From contig UCOA01000028.1 in NCBI GenBank assembly GCA_900474095.1, positions 54,583-118,582 of the forward strand: a DNA stretch of 64,000 bases, in the 5' to 3' direction. A program made the translations under genes and the position numbers. Positions 11,401 through 19,208 of the stretch are shown piece after piece (position 1 is the first letter of the stretch; each line of letters begins with the position of its first letter). The stretch comes from Hyphomicrobiales bacterium (GTDB lineage Bacteria; Pseudomonadota; Alphaproteobacteria; Rhizobiales; Rhizobiaceae). The notes beneath the pieces were generated by a model. It made no database searches. It was not told the origin of the DNA and saw only the letters and a program-made list of their open reading frames with translations.

Positions 11401-11830
11401 TCAGCAGCGCAATCGGATTGAGTTCGATAAACACGGAATTGGTGGTCACCAGATGCTTATTGGAGGCATTTTCAACCAGCGCGACGTCCTGTGCCTTGAG
11501 GGCAAGGCCGCCGTTCGACGTGACGCGCAGCACGGTGCTGCCGACTTCGGCATGATAGCCGTCTCCGATCGCCGCATTCAACGCCGTCTGCGCTCGCGCA
11601 TTGAGCGGTCCGTCCAGCAGTCCGCCTTCAATCGTCGCCAACAGCGCGGCGCCGAGAAAAAAGCCAATTGCGGTGATGACAGCGATCGTTGTGACTATTA
11701 GACGTGCCGCGCCACGTCTGTTCGGCGCACGCACGATGCATGGGTCATGCGCCTGCGCCGACGGCAGTGAATGCAGAGCGACAATGTCTTCCTTGCGAAA
11801 CGATACCCTTTCGCCGCGGATTTCACTCAT
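8438..11830 (-). CDS. Large AsmA-like/DUF3971 envelope protein (YhdP-type)
   Basis: A 1130-residue protein anchored by one membrane helix (about residues 43-65, after RRGAARL) with a long exported remainder. The body consists of beta-strand-rich repeats such as LDGVTVNKPISG and GKLVIDKSGLN, with a DUF3971-like segment in the first half and an AsmA_2-like end (DMTGTFMPAYGLN and GPFTKPNLTINPL). Proteins of this build (YhdP, TamB, AsmA) span the periplasm and are linked to lipid transport to the outer membrane; that role here is inference. Starts at 11932, 11896 and 11830 are all open; I prefer the last because the conserved-looking MSEIRGERV opens there, though GGAGG is 13 bases away. Convergent with tyrS. 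Confidence 0.85.
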   Translation of the reverse strand: MSEIRGERVSFRKEDIVALHSLPSAQAHDPCIVRAPNRRGAARLIVTTIAVITAIGFFLGAALLATIEGGLLDGPLNARAQTALNAAIGDGYHAEVGSTVLRVTSNGGLALKAQDVALVENASNKHLVTTNSVFIELNPIALLSGRIAVSRLEAEGAMLDSSLLPQGKPVDLTAIRVADVASGLEFVFNQMDGISQLISRSNTESVRIANLQLSFAGPRKRVVPVIVDAVDFKRSNDGSMQIDGVFSVAGEAAALNLRASRQSDRMARLEGAVSGLPLSALLHREETATEPAFGIKSGADLSITATRAASGAAPTLQLSGRTSAGAFDAGGFTSELKQSELNVTYDFSRGRIEILPSIVRIGRSAFPFTGAIADLVHTTPAGRKGFSLDVLLQSATSAPVDVDEPPLIFDAKAQGRFLSESHELVFDELAVSSKLGTAAGSLAMTFGEMSPQVSFALVTDKLKSAAVKQLWPWWVGKNARRWVVNNIFGGTVTDGRIEIFLPMGRVTRTVGPIDLNGDELNVRFDITDARVNIAGDIPPLRDAAGAFMLKGEHLDVQVERGTAYFPSGRSVTLKGGNFVIPNTYEKPLIAEMKLDVGGQANAIAELVSYRPIAALQRTPFKPEDFSGEMTAQVGARFGLVRAQNPPEPQWQAQMLLDGVTVNKPISGRAISNIEGTLKIDPQQAVLQAKADIDGGPMDISLIEPVGTTSPVKRKREISGTLQDGMLAKLAPGLAKVISGPVSLDIQIDEKDQHTVSADFGKASISLPWIGWSKGPGIAATATFSASTKDGVTDIDDLKLDGGSFGADGKLVIDKSGLNSGAFSSVRLAQDDNYAVSIRRQKGGFAVNVNGSAADIRPVIERMRSSSGKDKMDSTRISLDANLRQVIGFHSETLSNLNLSYVARGEQIDAVDLSAVTDSGQAVVAKLTQNGADNILELTSGDAGSLARFANVYSNMRGGLMNVKLRDRGASSWRGNVDIRKFSLVNEARLQSIVSTPSGADGRSLNQAVRKNIDVSSARFERGFANVMLDDGTIAVDGGVVRGIDIGATFQGTVRDRNGNMDMTGTFMPAYGLNRLFGELPLIGVLLGNGRDRGLLGITFKLTGPFTKPNLTINPLSIIAPGVFRSIFEFQ

Positions 11831-12199
11831 CAGTGCCGGCGGCCTCCAGGAATTGTCAAAAAATTCATTCGATTGCGTTTTCCCGTCTGTTGCCATTCCA
11901 TCTCGTGGCGCCAGATGGCGACGGTTCGCCATCCGTACACCTCACGCACGCTTCCGTGGCTGATTTCGTTCGGATTTTTGTCCGAGAATGCCCGAGGGCG
12001 CTGCTGCCCCGACTGGCATTTGCATCTTCTCCACAGTAGTTAAAGAAGAACGGCAGGGCAAACGATGTCTGCCGACCGGGCTCATTTTCGCTATTCGCTA
12101 CGGACCGCCCCCCACTCGGCGCTGGACGCGACGGGTTCGAAGCCGATAAGCCTCCTGCAATAACCGCCGCAGCCCATGGCGCAGAAAAAAGGATTATCC
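11831..12199. other. Divergent intergenic region, AsmA-like gene / peroxiredoxin gene
   Basis: This stretch of about 370 bases separates two divergent genes and must carry both promoters. Part of it may code for an N-terminal extension of the AsmA-like protein if an upstream ATG is used. I see no convincing -35/-10 pair, palindrome, tRNA or small gene in it. Confidence 0.5.
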
Positions 12200-12685
12200 A
12201 TGGCGAATTTGAAGGAAGGTGCCCCTGCACCGGAATTTACTCTTCCCCGTGATGGCGGCGGTACCGTCTCACTCGCGGAATTCAGGGGGAAATCCATCGT
12301 CCTGTTCTTCTATCCGAAGGATGACACCAGCGGCTGCACTGCGGAATCCATTGCATTTACCGCGCTTGCAAGCGAATTCGCAGCCGCCGGTGCAGTCGTG
12401 ATCGGCATGTCGCCCGACTCGGTCAAGAAGCACGACAAATTCGCGAAGAAATATGATCTCTCGGTCATTCTCGCCGCAGACGAGGACAAGACCGTCTTGG
12501 ACCAGTACGGCGTCTGGGTCGAGAAAAGCATGTATGGCCGCAGATATATGGGCGTCGAGCGAACCACGGTGCTGATCGACGCAAGCGGCATTGTCCGGCG
12601 GGTCTGGGAAAAGGTGAAGGTCCCGGGTCATGCCGACGAGGTGCTGGCCGCAGCAAAGAGTCTTTCAGAAAGCGCAGCAAAATGA
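12200..12685 (+). CDS. bcp: Thiol peroxidase of the Bcp/PrxQ (AhpC/TSA) family, one-Cys type
   Basis: A thioredoxin-fold peroxidase that reduces hydrogen peroxide and organic peroxides in the cytoplasm. The 161-residue protein begins MANLKEGAPAP. Seen: the peroxidatic Cys46 in DDTSGCTAES, in the family context (T/S)xxC, and the conserved later stretch YGVWVEKSMYGR with a catalytic-type arginine. The resolving cysteine found five residues later in E. coli Bcp is absent here (isoleucine), so the enzyme should be one-Cys and rely on an outside thiol. The start follows AAAAAAGGATTATCC; an ATG 24 bases upstream lacks a site. Its stop overlaps the next start by four bases. Confidence 0.93.
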   Translation: MANLKEGAPAPEFTLPRDGGGTVSLAEFRGKSIVLFFYPKDDTSGCTAESIAFTALASEFAAAGAVVIGMSPDSVKKHDKFAKKYDLSVILAADEDKTVLDQYGVWVEKSMYGRRYMGVERTTVLIDASGIVRRVWEKVKVPGHADEVLAAAKSLSESAAK

Positions 12686-13509
12686 CGGACCTGCCGGCGA
12701 TCCGCAGCCTGCGTGACGGGGCGGCGCGCGCAATCCGCGCAGCCGATCTCGACGCGAAGACACTGCTAGCGCAGGAAGTCGCGCGCCGCTGGAGCGCGCG
12801 CAGCTTGTCCTTGCGATCGCCGCTGGATACACAGGTTCCGGATCGCCCCGGCCGCCCCGAAAAACCCGATCTCATCCCGCCCAGGCAGGTTCCGAAACGG
12901 GCGCTGACAACGGAGAAAGGACGGATCGCCCTGCTCCACGCCATTGCCCACATTGAACTCAATGCCGTCGATCTCGCGCTCGACATCGTCGGCCGTTTTG
13001 CCAGCGAACCGGTCCCGAACTCGTTCTTCGACGGCTGGATGCGGGTGGCGTTCGAAGAAGCCAAGCATTTTCGCCTGGTCCGCGACCGGCTGCGGCAGCT
13101 CGGCGCCGATTATGGCGACTTGCCCGCCCATGACGGGCTCTGGCAGGCGGCGCACGATACCCGCAACGACCTCACGGCGCGTCTCGCCGTCGTGCCGCTG
13201 ATCCTCGAGGCACGCGGCCTAGACGTCACGCCTGCCCTGCAGGCGAAAATGCGCGAAGCGGGCGACCTTGAGAGCGCTGCCGTGCTCGACGTCATTTACG
13301 AAGACGAGAAGGGACATGTCGCCGTCGGCGCCAAATGGTTCCGCTTTCTCTGCGCCCGCCAGAAGAAGGATCCGGCAGCGGCATTCCAGGCTCTCGTCCG
13401 GGCCAATTTCCGTGGTCCGCTGAAAGCGCCGTTCAACGACACAGCTCGGGCGGAAGCCGGTTTGACGCCATCTTTCTACCGGTCGATGACGGCCTCCGTG
13501 AACACCTGA
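12682..13509 (+). CDS. DUF455 ferritin-like protein
   Basis: A 275-residue member of the DUF455 family, which has a ferritin-like four-helix fold with a predicted di-iron site related to MiaE-type proteins; the biochemical role is not known to me. Seen: helices carrying metal-ligand patterns HAIAHIELNAVD, FEEAKHFRL and YEDEKGHVAVG, i.e. the paired E and ExxH motifs of ferritin-like enzymes. The ATG overlaps the peroxiredoxin stop (ATGA), so the two are translated together, suggesting a link to peroxide or iron handling. No signal peptide. Confidence 0.88.
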   Translation: MTDLPAIRSLRDGAARAIRAADLDAKTLLAQEVARRWSARSLSLRSPLDTQVPDRPGRPEKPDLIPPRQVPKRALTTEKGRIALLHAIAHIELNAVDLALDIVGRFASEPVPNSFFDGWMRVAFEEAKHFRLVRDRLRQLGADYGDLPAHDGLWQAAHDTRNDLTARLAVVPLILEARGLDVTPALQAKMREAGDLESAAVLDVIYEDEKGHVAVGAKWFRFLCARQKKDPAAAFQALVRANFRGPLKAPFNDTARAEAGLTPSFYRSMTASVNT

Positions 13510-13564
13510 TGCAGGCGTCAACTGCCTTGCAATCAAGGCTTTATTAACCTTAACAGTATCTAAT

Positions 13565-13608
13565 CACCCCCATCAAAACGCGCAGAATCGCAGGCGGCTG
13601 GGGGTGAG
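13565..13608 (+). promoter_or_regulatory. Hairpin that can mask the ribosome site of the M23 gene
   Basis: CACCCCC pairs perfectly with GGGGGTG across a 28-base loop, and the right arm is the likely Shine-Dalgarno sequence (GGGGGTGAG) for the M23 protein, whose start is immediately downstream. Folding would hide the site, so translation might be temperature- or factor-dependent. Seen in sequence; function is inference. Confidence 0.35.
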
Positions 13609-14922
13609 TTGGTGTCTACGGAAAGCCGGGTCTTCGGCAAGCGCGCGCAAAAGCACATCATCATCGTCGCAAGCGGCGACAAGGTTCGCCACATGACCTT
13701 CCAGCCCTGGATGGCGGCGCTGTCGATGTGCTTCATCTCGGTCTTTTCGATAGGCTATCTCGCGGCGACCTCCTATCTCGTGCTACGCGACGATCTGATC
13801 GGCGGCACCATGGCACGCCAGGCGCGCATGCAGCATGAGTACGAGGACCGAATTGCCGCCCTGCGCGCCCAGGTCGACCGGGTGACAAGTCGTCAGCTTC
13901 TCGACCAGCAGGTCGTCGAGGACAAGGTCGAAAAACTGCTCCAGCAGCAGATGGCGCTGACATCCCGTCACGGCAAACTCGGCACGCTTCTCGATCGGGC
14001 GGAGGAATCCGGCATCGCGGAAGAGGTCCGGCCGGTCGCCGCACCGGAGGCCTACGGCAAGCGCGCCGATGCAAGCGGCGGCATCAAGGCGATCGAGCGG
14101 CTGATGGGTATCGGCGGCCAGTCCGCGCAGCAGAAGACAGCGCTCGCTTATGCGCCGATATCTACCAATGACGACGGGGAAACTACCTCTGATCGCGCTG
14201 ACCGGTTGTTCTCCAAGGTCACCCTTTCGCTCAAAGACATCGAGCAGCAGCAGAAGCACCGTATCCAGACCCTGACGGCAGGTGCTTCGCAGGCTTCCGA
14301 TGCCATCGTCAACATCGTCGCCCGCACGGGCATTAGGGTCGTTGACGACGAGCCGCAGGCGACGGCTGCAGCCCCGGTGGAAGACGAAACGGCGATCGGC
14401 GGGCCGTTCGTCGAACCGGAAACGGCCGAAGTCTTCGACAACTCCCTCGTTGCGCTCGACATGGCGCTTGCCCGGCTCGAACACGTTCGCAGCCAGGCAA
14501 GAAAACTGCCGTTCAACAACCCATCGCCGGCAAGCGACATCACCAGCCGCTTCGGCAATCGCCTCGACCCGTTCCTCGGACGGCTGGCCTTGCATGCCGG
14601 CATCGATTTTCGCGCCCCGAGCGGAACGCGGATCGCTGCGACGGCACCCGGAACCGTCATCACTGCCGGCAAGAGCGGCGGCTACGGCAATATGGTCGAG
14701 ATCGACCACGGCAACGGCATCACCACGCGTTACGCCCATCTATCGTCTATTCTTGTCAATGGCGGCGATACGATTTCGGCAGGCGAAGCCATTGGCCGCT
14801 CCGGCAGCACCGGCCGCTCGACGGGTCCGCATTTGCATTACGAGGTCCGCCTGAACGGGGAAGCTGTCGATCCGATGCGCTTCCTGACGGCCGGCGCAAC
14901 GCTTAGCCACTACATCAACTGA
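13609..14922 (+). CDS. Membrane-anchored LytM/M23-family peptidase
   Basis: A 437-residue envelope protein related to LytM-domain cell-wall hydrolases and their activators. Seen: an N-terminal basic segment, one membrane helix (about residues 35-58), a coiled-coil stretch (MQHEYEDRIAALRAQVDRV onward to about residue 120), a low-complexity linker, and a C-terminal M23 domain with HAGIDFRAP and the zinc-site HLHYE, preceded by YAHLS. All metal ligands appear present, so it may be an active endopeptidase. The start is unusual: TTG at 13609 or GTG at 13612, both directly after GGGGGTGAG; no ATG fits until residue 29. The upstream hairpin may limit translation. Confidence 0.88.
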   Translation: MVSTESRVFGKRAQKHIIIVASGDKVRHMTFQPWMAALSMCFISVFSIGYLAATSYLVLRDDLIGGTMARQARMQHEYEDRIAALRAQVDRVTSRQLLDQQVVEDKVEKLLQQQMALTSRHGKLGTLLDRAEESGIAEEVRPVAAPEAYGKRADASGGIKAIERLMGIGGQSAQQKTALAYAPISTNDDGETTSDRADRLFSKVTLSLKDIEQQQKHRIQTLTAGASQASDAIVNIVARTGIRVVDDEPQATAAAPVEDETAIGGPFVEPETAEVFDNSLVALDMALARLEHVRSQARKLPFNNPSPASDITSRFGNRLDPFLGRLALHAGIDFRAPSGTRIAATAPGTVITAGKSGGYGNMVEIDHGNGITTRYAHLSSILVNGGDTISAGEAIGRSGSTGRSTGPHLHYEVRLNGEAVDPMRFLTAGATLSHYIN

Positions 14923-15022
14923 CAGATATTTGGTCGGTAAACCTGACCTGTTGCAAGTTTCGCGGGAGCCATCCTATTGATGGCAATCCGTTTATTTGCT
15001 CCAGAACAAAATGCCGGTTTTC

Positions 15023-15051
15023 TTGACTTTGTCCGTCTATGGGACTATGAG
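15023..15051 (+). promoter_or_regulatory. Candidate sigma-70 promoter of the RNA helicase gene
   Basis: TTGACT and TATGAG are separated by 17 bases, about 75 bases upstream of the helicase start. This would give a leader of some 65 bases. Box quality is moderate; no start site data. Confidence 0.45.
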
Positions 15052-15125
15052 CCCCAGCGACGGCATAGAAAGCATTTGCCGAGTCACCAGAGTTCGATCG
15101 AACCGGAACGGAAACAGATTTCCCT

Positions 15126-16649
15126 TTGACCACTTTTTCAGACCTTGGCCTGAGCCAAAAAGTTCTTTCCGCAGTTACCGACGCGGGCTACACCATTCCT
15201 ACACCGATCCAGGCTGGCGCCATTCCGCCGGCCCTGCAGCGGCGCGATATTCTCGGCATTGCCCAGACGGGAACCGGCAAGACGGCGTCGTTCGTGCTGC
15301 CGATGCTGACGCTGCTCGAAAAGGGTCGCGCCCGTGCTCGCATGCCGCGCACGCTGATCCTTGAGCCGACGCGCGAACTTGCAGCCCAGGTTGCCGAGAA
15401 CTTCGAAAAATACGGCAAGAACCACAAGCTCAACATTGCCCTCCTGATCGGCGGCGTGTCCTTCGACGAACAAGACCGCAAGCTTGAGCGCGGCGCCGAT
15501 GTGCTGATCTGCACGCCCGGCCGCCTGCTCGACCATTGCGAGCGCGGCAAGCTTCTGATGACCGGCGTCGAAATCCTCGTCATCGACGAAGCCGACCGCA
15601 TGCTCGACATGGGCTTCATTCCCGATATCGAGCGCATCGCCAAACTGATCCCGTTCACGCGCCAAACGCTATTCTTCTCGGCAACCATGCCGCCGGAAAT
15701 CCAGAAGCTCGCCGACCGCTTCCTGCAGAACCCGGAACGCGTCGAAGTCTCCGTCCGCTCCTCGACAGCAACGACCGTGACGCAGCGCCTGGTCGCTACC
15801 CACAGCAAGGATTACGAGAAACGCGCGGTGTTGCGCGATCTGGTCCAGAGCCAGGAAGAGCTCAAGAACGCCATCATCTTCTGCAACCGCAAGCTCGATG
15901 TAGCCGATCTGTTCCGTTCTCTGAGCCGCCACGGTTTCTCGGTTGGCGCGTTGCACGGTGATATGGACCAGAGCTCGCGCACGAAGATGCTCGCAAGTTT
16001 CAAGGACGGCCAGATCCAGTTGCTCGTCGCCTCCGACGTTGCAGCCCGCGGTCTCGATATCCCTGATGTCAGCCACGTGTTCAACTTCGATGTGCCGATC
16101 CACGCGGAAGACTATGTCCACCGCATTGGCCGCACAGGTCGCGCCGGCCGTTCCGGTGCCGCCTTCACGCTGGTTTCGAAGCGCGACATGAAGTTTGCAG
16201 ACGCCATCGAAAAGCTGATCGACAAGAAGATCGAATGGCTGAATGGCGACCTTTCCGCCCTGCCCGCCCCGATGGAAAGCCACGACAGCGGCAAGTCCGA
16301 GCGCGGCGGCCGTGACGGTAAGCGCGGCGGACGCCGCAACGACCGGGATCGTGACCACGCGCCCCGTCCGGTTCACAGTCACAAATCGGACATCAAATCA
16401 GACGATACAGTAACGGAACTTGAACCGGTCATAGCAAAGGCAGAACCTGTGAGATCAGAACGCAAGGCAGAAACGAAACCGCAAAATGCCGGCCGACACA
16501 GCAACCGCCCTGCGCCCCAGCCGCATCCTGCCAACGACGACAATCGCGATCGCCGCAACCGCTATCGCCGCGATCACGATGATGGTCCGACGCCGATCGG
16601 CTTCGGCGACGATATTCCGGCCTTCATGCTGATCGCCGGCAAGGCCTGA
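15126..16649 (+). CDS. DEAD-box ATP-dependent RNA helicase, RhlE type
   Basis: An RNA-unwinding ATPase likely to act in ribosome assembly or mRNA turnover. The 507-residue protein carries the full motif set: Q-motif region YTIPTPIQAGAIP, motif I AQTGTGKT, motif Ia PTRELA, motif II DEAD (VIDEADRML), motif III SAT, then IIFCNRK, SDVAARGLDIP and HRIGRTGRAGR. After about residue 375 comes a low-complexity basic tail rich in R, D, N, G and H, the usual RNA-binding extension of RhlE proteins. The start is TTG (MTTFSDLGL), since no ATG lies near; GGAAAC is upstream. It is followed 15 bases later by the Nudix gene. Confidence 0.95.
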   Translation: MTTFSDLGLSQKVLSAVTDAGYTIPTPIQAGAIPPALQRRDILGIAQTGTGKTASFVLPMLTLLEKGRARARMPRTLILEPTRELAAQVAENFEKYGKNHKLNIALLIGGVSFDEQDRKLERGADVLICTPGRLLDHCERGKLLMTGVEILVIDEADRMLDMGFIPDIERIAKLIPFTRQTLFFSATMPPEIQKLADRFLQNPERVEVSVRSSTATTVTQRLVATHSKDYEKRAVLRDLVQSQEELKNAIIFCNRKLDVADLFRSLSRHGFSVGALHGDMDQSSRTKMLASFKDGQIQLLVASDVAARGLDIPDVSHVFNFDVPIHAEDYVHRIGRTGRAGRSGAAFTLVSKRDMKFADAIEKLIDKKIEWLNGDLSALPAPMESHDSGKSERGGRDGKRGGRRNDRDRDHAPRPVHSHKSDIKSDDTVTELEPVIAKAEPVRSERKAETKPQNAGRHSNRPAPQPHPANDDNRDRRNRYRRDHDDGPTPIGFGDDIPAFMLIAGKA

Positions 16650-16664
16650 TCATCGGGCAGTCGC

Positions 16665-17087
16665 ATGGCACACCCAGGCATTGATTTTCCCGGTGTGGGA
16701 ACAGGGCTTGCCGTCTTGAATGACGGCAAGCTTTTGCTTTGCAAGCGCTTGAAGGCCCCGGAAGCCGGCCATTGGAGCATCGTCGGTGGCAAAGTCGATC
16801 ATATGGAGCCGGCCGCAGAGGCCGCGCGCCGCGAAGCGGAAGAGGAAAGCGGCCTGACGATCCATTCCACGCGGTTTCTCTGCCTCAGCGAGCAACGCGT
16901 CGAAGCCGACCGCCACCACTGGGTCTCATTGATTTTCGTGACCGACGATTTCTCCGGAGAGCCGAGGCTGATGGAGCCAGACAAGCTCTCGGAAATCGGC
17001 TGGTATGCGCTCGACGACCTGCCGCAACCGCTGTCGGTGTTCGCGCAGGACGCAGTCAAGGCGCTGAAGTCGATGGCTATTTCCTAG
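16665..17087 (+). CDS. Nudix hydrolase
   Basis: A 140-residue Nudix-fold pyrophosphohydrolase. Seen: a complete Nudix box starting GGKVDHMEP and ending REAEEESGL, fitting G-x5-E-x7-RE-U-x-EE-x-G-U, so catalysis and magnesium binding should be intact. The flanking pattern (GVGTGLAVLNDGKLLLCKR, later WVSLIFVT) resembles MutT-like and CTP/dCTP-type pyrophosphatases; the substrate cannot be told. It lies 15 bases after the helicase and probably shares its transcript. The 3' end overlaps the convergent TfoX-N gene by 11 bases. Confidence 0.9.
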   Translation: MAHPGIDFPGVGTGLAVLNDGKLLLCKRLKAPEAGHWSIVGGKVDHMEPAAEAARREAEEESGLTIHSTRFLCLSEQRVEADRHHWVSLIFVTDDFSGEPRLMEPDKLSEIGWYALDDLPQPLSVFAQDAVKALKSMAIS

Positions 17088-17394
17088 CGCGCAAAGCTGC
17101 CTCATAAGCAAGCGTCACCCAGCGGGCCATCTCGTCCGGGTCGTCGAACGCCTCGTCCGGAATCGACCAGTACGGCATTTTCACCGGCTTTCCCTTGCCG
17201 TCATAGGCCCATTGCGAGCTGCCTGCAGCTTCGAATTCCGACGCGCTTTCGGCATCCGCCTTGAGCAGGATGTCGCCGTCGACCTCCAGTGCAAGAATGC
17301 GGCCCTCGAAATAGATGCCCTTGCCGCCGAACATGCGCTTGACGGTGACCGGACCGAGCGCCGCGAACATCTCCTCGATTGCCGCATTGTCCAT
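17077..17394 (-). CDS. TfoX N-terminal domain protein
   Basis: A 105-residue protein equal to the N-terminal domain of TfoX/Sxy. Seen: the family start pattern MDNAAIEEMFAALG, then VKRMFGGKGIYFEG and the later PYWSIPDEAFDD. TfoX is a competence co-activator in gammaproteobacteria, but stand-alone N-domain proteins are widespread in rhizobia with no known role, so competence should not be assumed. The ATG follows GATGGAAA. It is convergent with and overlaps the Nudix gene by 11 bases; flavin reductase lies upstream in the same direction. Confidence 0.85.
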   Translation of the reverse strand: MDNAAIEEMFAALGPVTVKRMFGGKGIYFEGRILALEVDGDILLKADAESASEFEAAGSSQWAYDGKGKPVKMPYWSIPDEAFDDPDEMARWVTLAYEAALRARK

Positions 17395-17440
17395 TTTCCA
17401 TCAGCCTTTCGCTCTGATTCGTCGACCGTCTTCGAGGAAA

Positions 17441-17935
17441 CTACAGCGTGCGATAATCGCGGTCGAGGTAGACGAGTGCCGGCTTTTGTTCGCCGAGCGT
17501 GACGGCCACGACCTCGCCAAACAGCACGATGTGCGTGGCGACCGTCTTGATGTCGATTAACCGGCAATCGAAGGCCGCGACTGCCTCGCGCAAAATGGGC
17601 GCCCCGGTCTTCAATTCATCCCATGTGCCGTGTTCGAACCGTGCAGCGGGATCGATGCTGTTGCGGCCGGAGAACATCTGGGCAAGATCCATCTGATCGG
17701 CGCCGAGCAGATTGAGGGCAAAGCTGCCGCTGCGCGCAAAAATATCATTTCGTGGGTTCGCGCCGTTGAGGCAGACGAGCAGCGTCGCCGGGCTATCGGA
17801 CACCGAGCATGCCGCGGTGATCGTGACGCCGCGGCGTTCGCCCTCATGCGCTGCCGTCACGATATGGACGTGGCCGGCCAGACGGCTCATGGCATCGCGG
17901 TAGGTCAGCGGGTCCAGTTGGGTCTTGTCCAACAA
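17441..17935 (-). CDS. Flavin reductase-like (FMN-binding) protein
   Basis: A 164-residue member of the flavin reductase-like family that typically reduces FMN with NAD(P)H for a partner monooxygenase. Seen: the split-barrel pattern HVHIVTAAHEGERRGVTITAACSVSDSPATLLVCLN, followed by NDIFARSGSFALNLL and a late HIVLFGEVV. No monooxygenase partner lies nearby. The start is TTG (two adjacent TTGs) with GGAGA seven bases before; the next ATG, 15 codons in, would remove the first helix. Confidence 0.88.
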   Translation of the reverse strand: MLDKTQLDPLTYRDAMSRLAGHVHIVTAAHEGERRGVTITAACSVSDSPATLLVCLNGANPRNDIFARSGSFALNLLGADQMDLAQMFSGRNSIDPAARFEHGTWDELKTGAPILREAVAAFDCRLIDIKTVATHIVLFGEVVAVTLGEQKPALVYLDRDYRTL

Positions 17936-18119
17936 GGCAGTCTCCAGGTCGGTGTTCGCATTTTACACATAGACGCTACGGCAAAATATAAAAGCCACCA
18001 GCCGGTTTTTCTTGGTCATGCGCGGCAATTGCCGTTCGCCCCGCGAAGGTCACGATCTTTTCCTTTGACGCCTTCGGCCACATCTTTAAAACATGCCCAT
18101 TATCCATCTGGAAAAGCGC

Positions 18120-19208
18120 ATGTTCCGTTCGATTGTCGCAAGCCTTCTCATTGCCGGATCGGTGCAGGCCGCTCCCACGCTGGCGGCTGGCGTGAAGATC
18201 GCGGTCGTCGCGCCGGTTGAAGGACCGTTTGCGCTGCTCGGAAAGCAGATGCTCGACGGCGCGCGCTTCCAGGCCGAAGATCGCGAGTCCGAGATCATTC
18301 ATATACCGGAGACCTGCGAACAGAACGACGCCGAAAACCTCAGGAAGGCCCTGCTTTCCAGCGGCGTAGAAGCCGCGATCGGGTTTCTGTGCACGGAAAG
18401 CCTCGAGGCAACACTTCCCGCGCTCGCCGAGGCCGGTATTCCTGCTCTGACGCTGAGCGTGCGCTCCGATGTCCTGATGGAGGACGCGCTAAAAAAGAAA
18501 TGGCCGTTTTTCCGCCTCGTGCCGAGCGCCCGGATGGAAGCGGCCAAGGTCACCGAGATCATCCTGTCTCGTTGGAAGAACGAGCCGCTGGCGTTGATCG
18601 AGGACGGGACGATCCATGGGCGCGAGTTAGTGGAAAGCGTGCGTGCGGCTCTGGCCGAAGTCGGACTGACGCCGGTGTTTTCCGACACCTATCGTCCGGC
18701 GCAGGAGCAGCAGGTGAGCCTGGTGCGGCGACTGGCAAAGAGCGGCGCCACGCATGTCTTTACTGGCGGCGACCGGCCGGACACAGCCATCATCGCCCGC
18801 GACGCCGCCCTGGAACAGGTCGCGCTGACGCTGATGGGCGGCGAGACCTTGAACGCGGCCGACCAGCCTGTTGCGCTGGCGAATGGTGTGCTGGCGGTGT
18901 CATTGCCGGACGACGCGGCTCGGCCGGAGGCGAAGGTCGCAAGCGAGGCGATGACGGCGGCCAAGCTCAATCCCGAAGGCTATGTATTGCCGGCCTTTTC
19001 CGCTGTTGCCCTTCTGGAACAGGCAAAGGACCAGGCCGGCAAAGACGAAACGCCGCTTCTCGAGGCGCTTCTCAAAGGTCCCTATCAGACCGCGATCGGC
19101 CCGATCCGGTTCAGTGCGGGCCATGAATTGGCGGACAATCCCTACCGGTTGCTGCAGTGGCAAGATGGCCGTTTTGTGCCCGCTCCGACTGCTACGGGAA
19201 CTGAGTGA
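18120..19208 (+). CDS. Periplasmic ligand-binding protein, branched-chain amino-acid type
   Basis: A secreted substrate-binding protein of the Leu/Ile/Val-binding (type I periplasmic fold) family, 362 residues. Seen: a signal peptide MFRSIVASLLIAGSVQA with a likely AxA-type cut, then the family opening VKIAVVAPVEGPFALLGKQMLDGA and a two-lobed pattern with IGFLCTESLEATLPALAEAGIPAL. No permease or ATPase genes adjoin it, so it either serves a remote transporter or is a sensor. The start was set at the ATG after GGAAAAGCGC rather than nine codons earlier. Its stop overlaps the next start (TGATG). Confidence 0.87.
   Translation: MFRSIVASLLIAGSVQAAPTLAAGVKIAVVAPVEGPFALLGKQMLDGARFQAEDRESEIIHIPETCEQNDAENLRKALLSSGVEAAIGFLCTESLEATLPALAEAGIPALTLSVRSDVLMEDALKKKWPFFRLVPSARMEAAKVTEIILSRWKNEPLALIEDGTIHGRELVESVRAALAEVGLTPVFSDTYRPAQEQQVSLVRRLAKSGATHVFTGGDRPDTAIIARDAALEQVALTLMGGETLNAADQPVALANGVLAVSLPDDAARPEAKVASEAMTAAKLNPEGYVLPAFSAVALLEQAKDQAGKDETPLLEALLKGPYQTAIGPIRFSAGHELADNPYRLLQWQDGRFVPAPTATGTE

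Noticed and set aside
12100..12160. A GGTTCGAAGCC stretch resembling a tRNA T-loop
   Set aside because: Flanking bases do not form a T-stem, acceptor stem or anticodon arm.
17077..17394. TfoX-N gene as a competence system
   Set aside because: Only the N-terminal domain is present, with no competence or pilus genes around, so a competence role cannot be supported.
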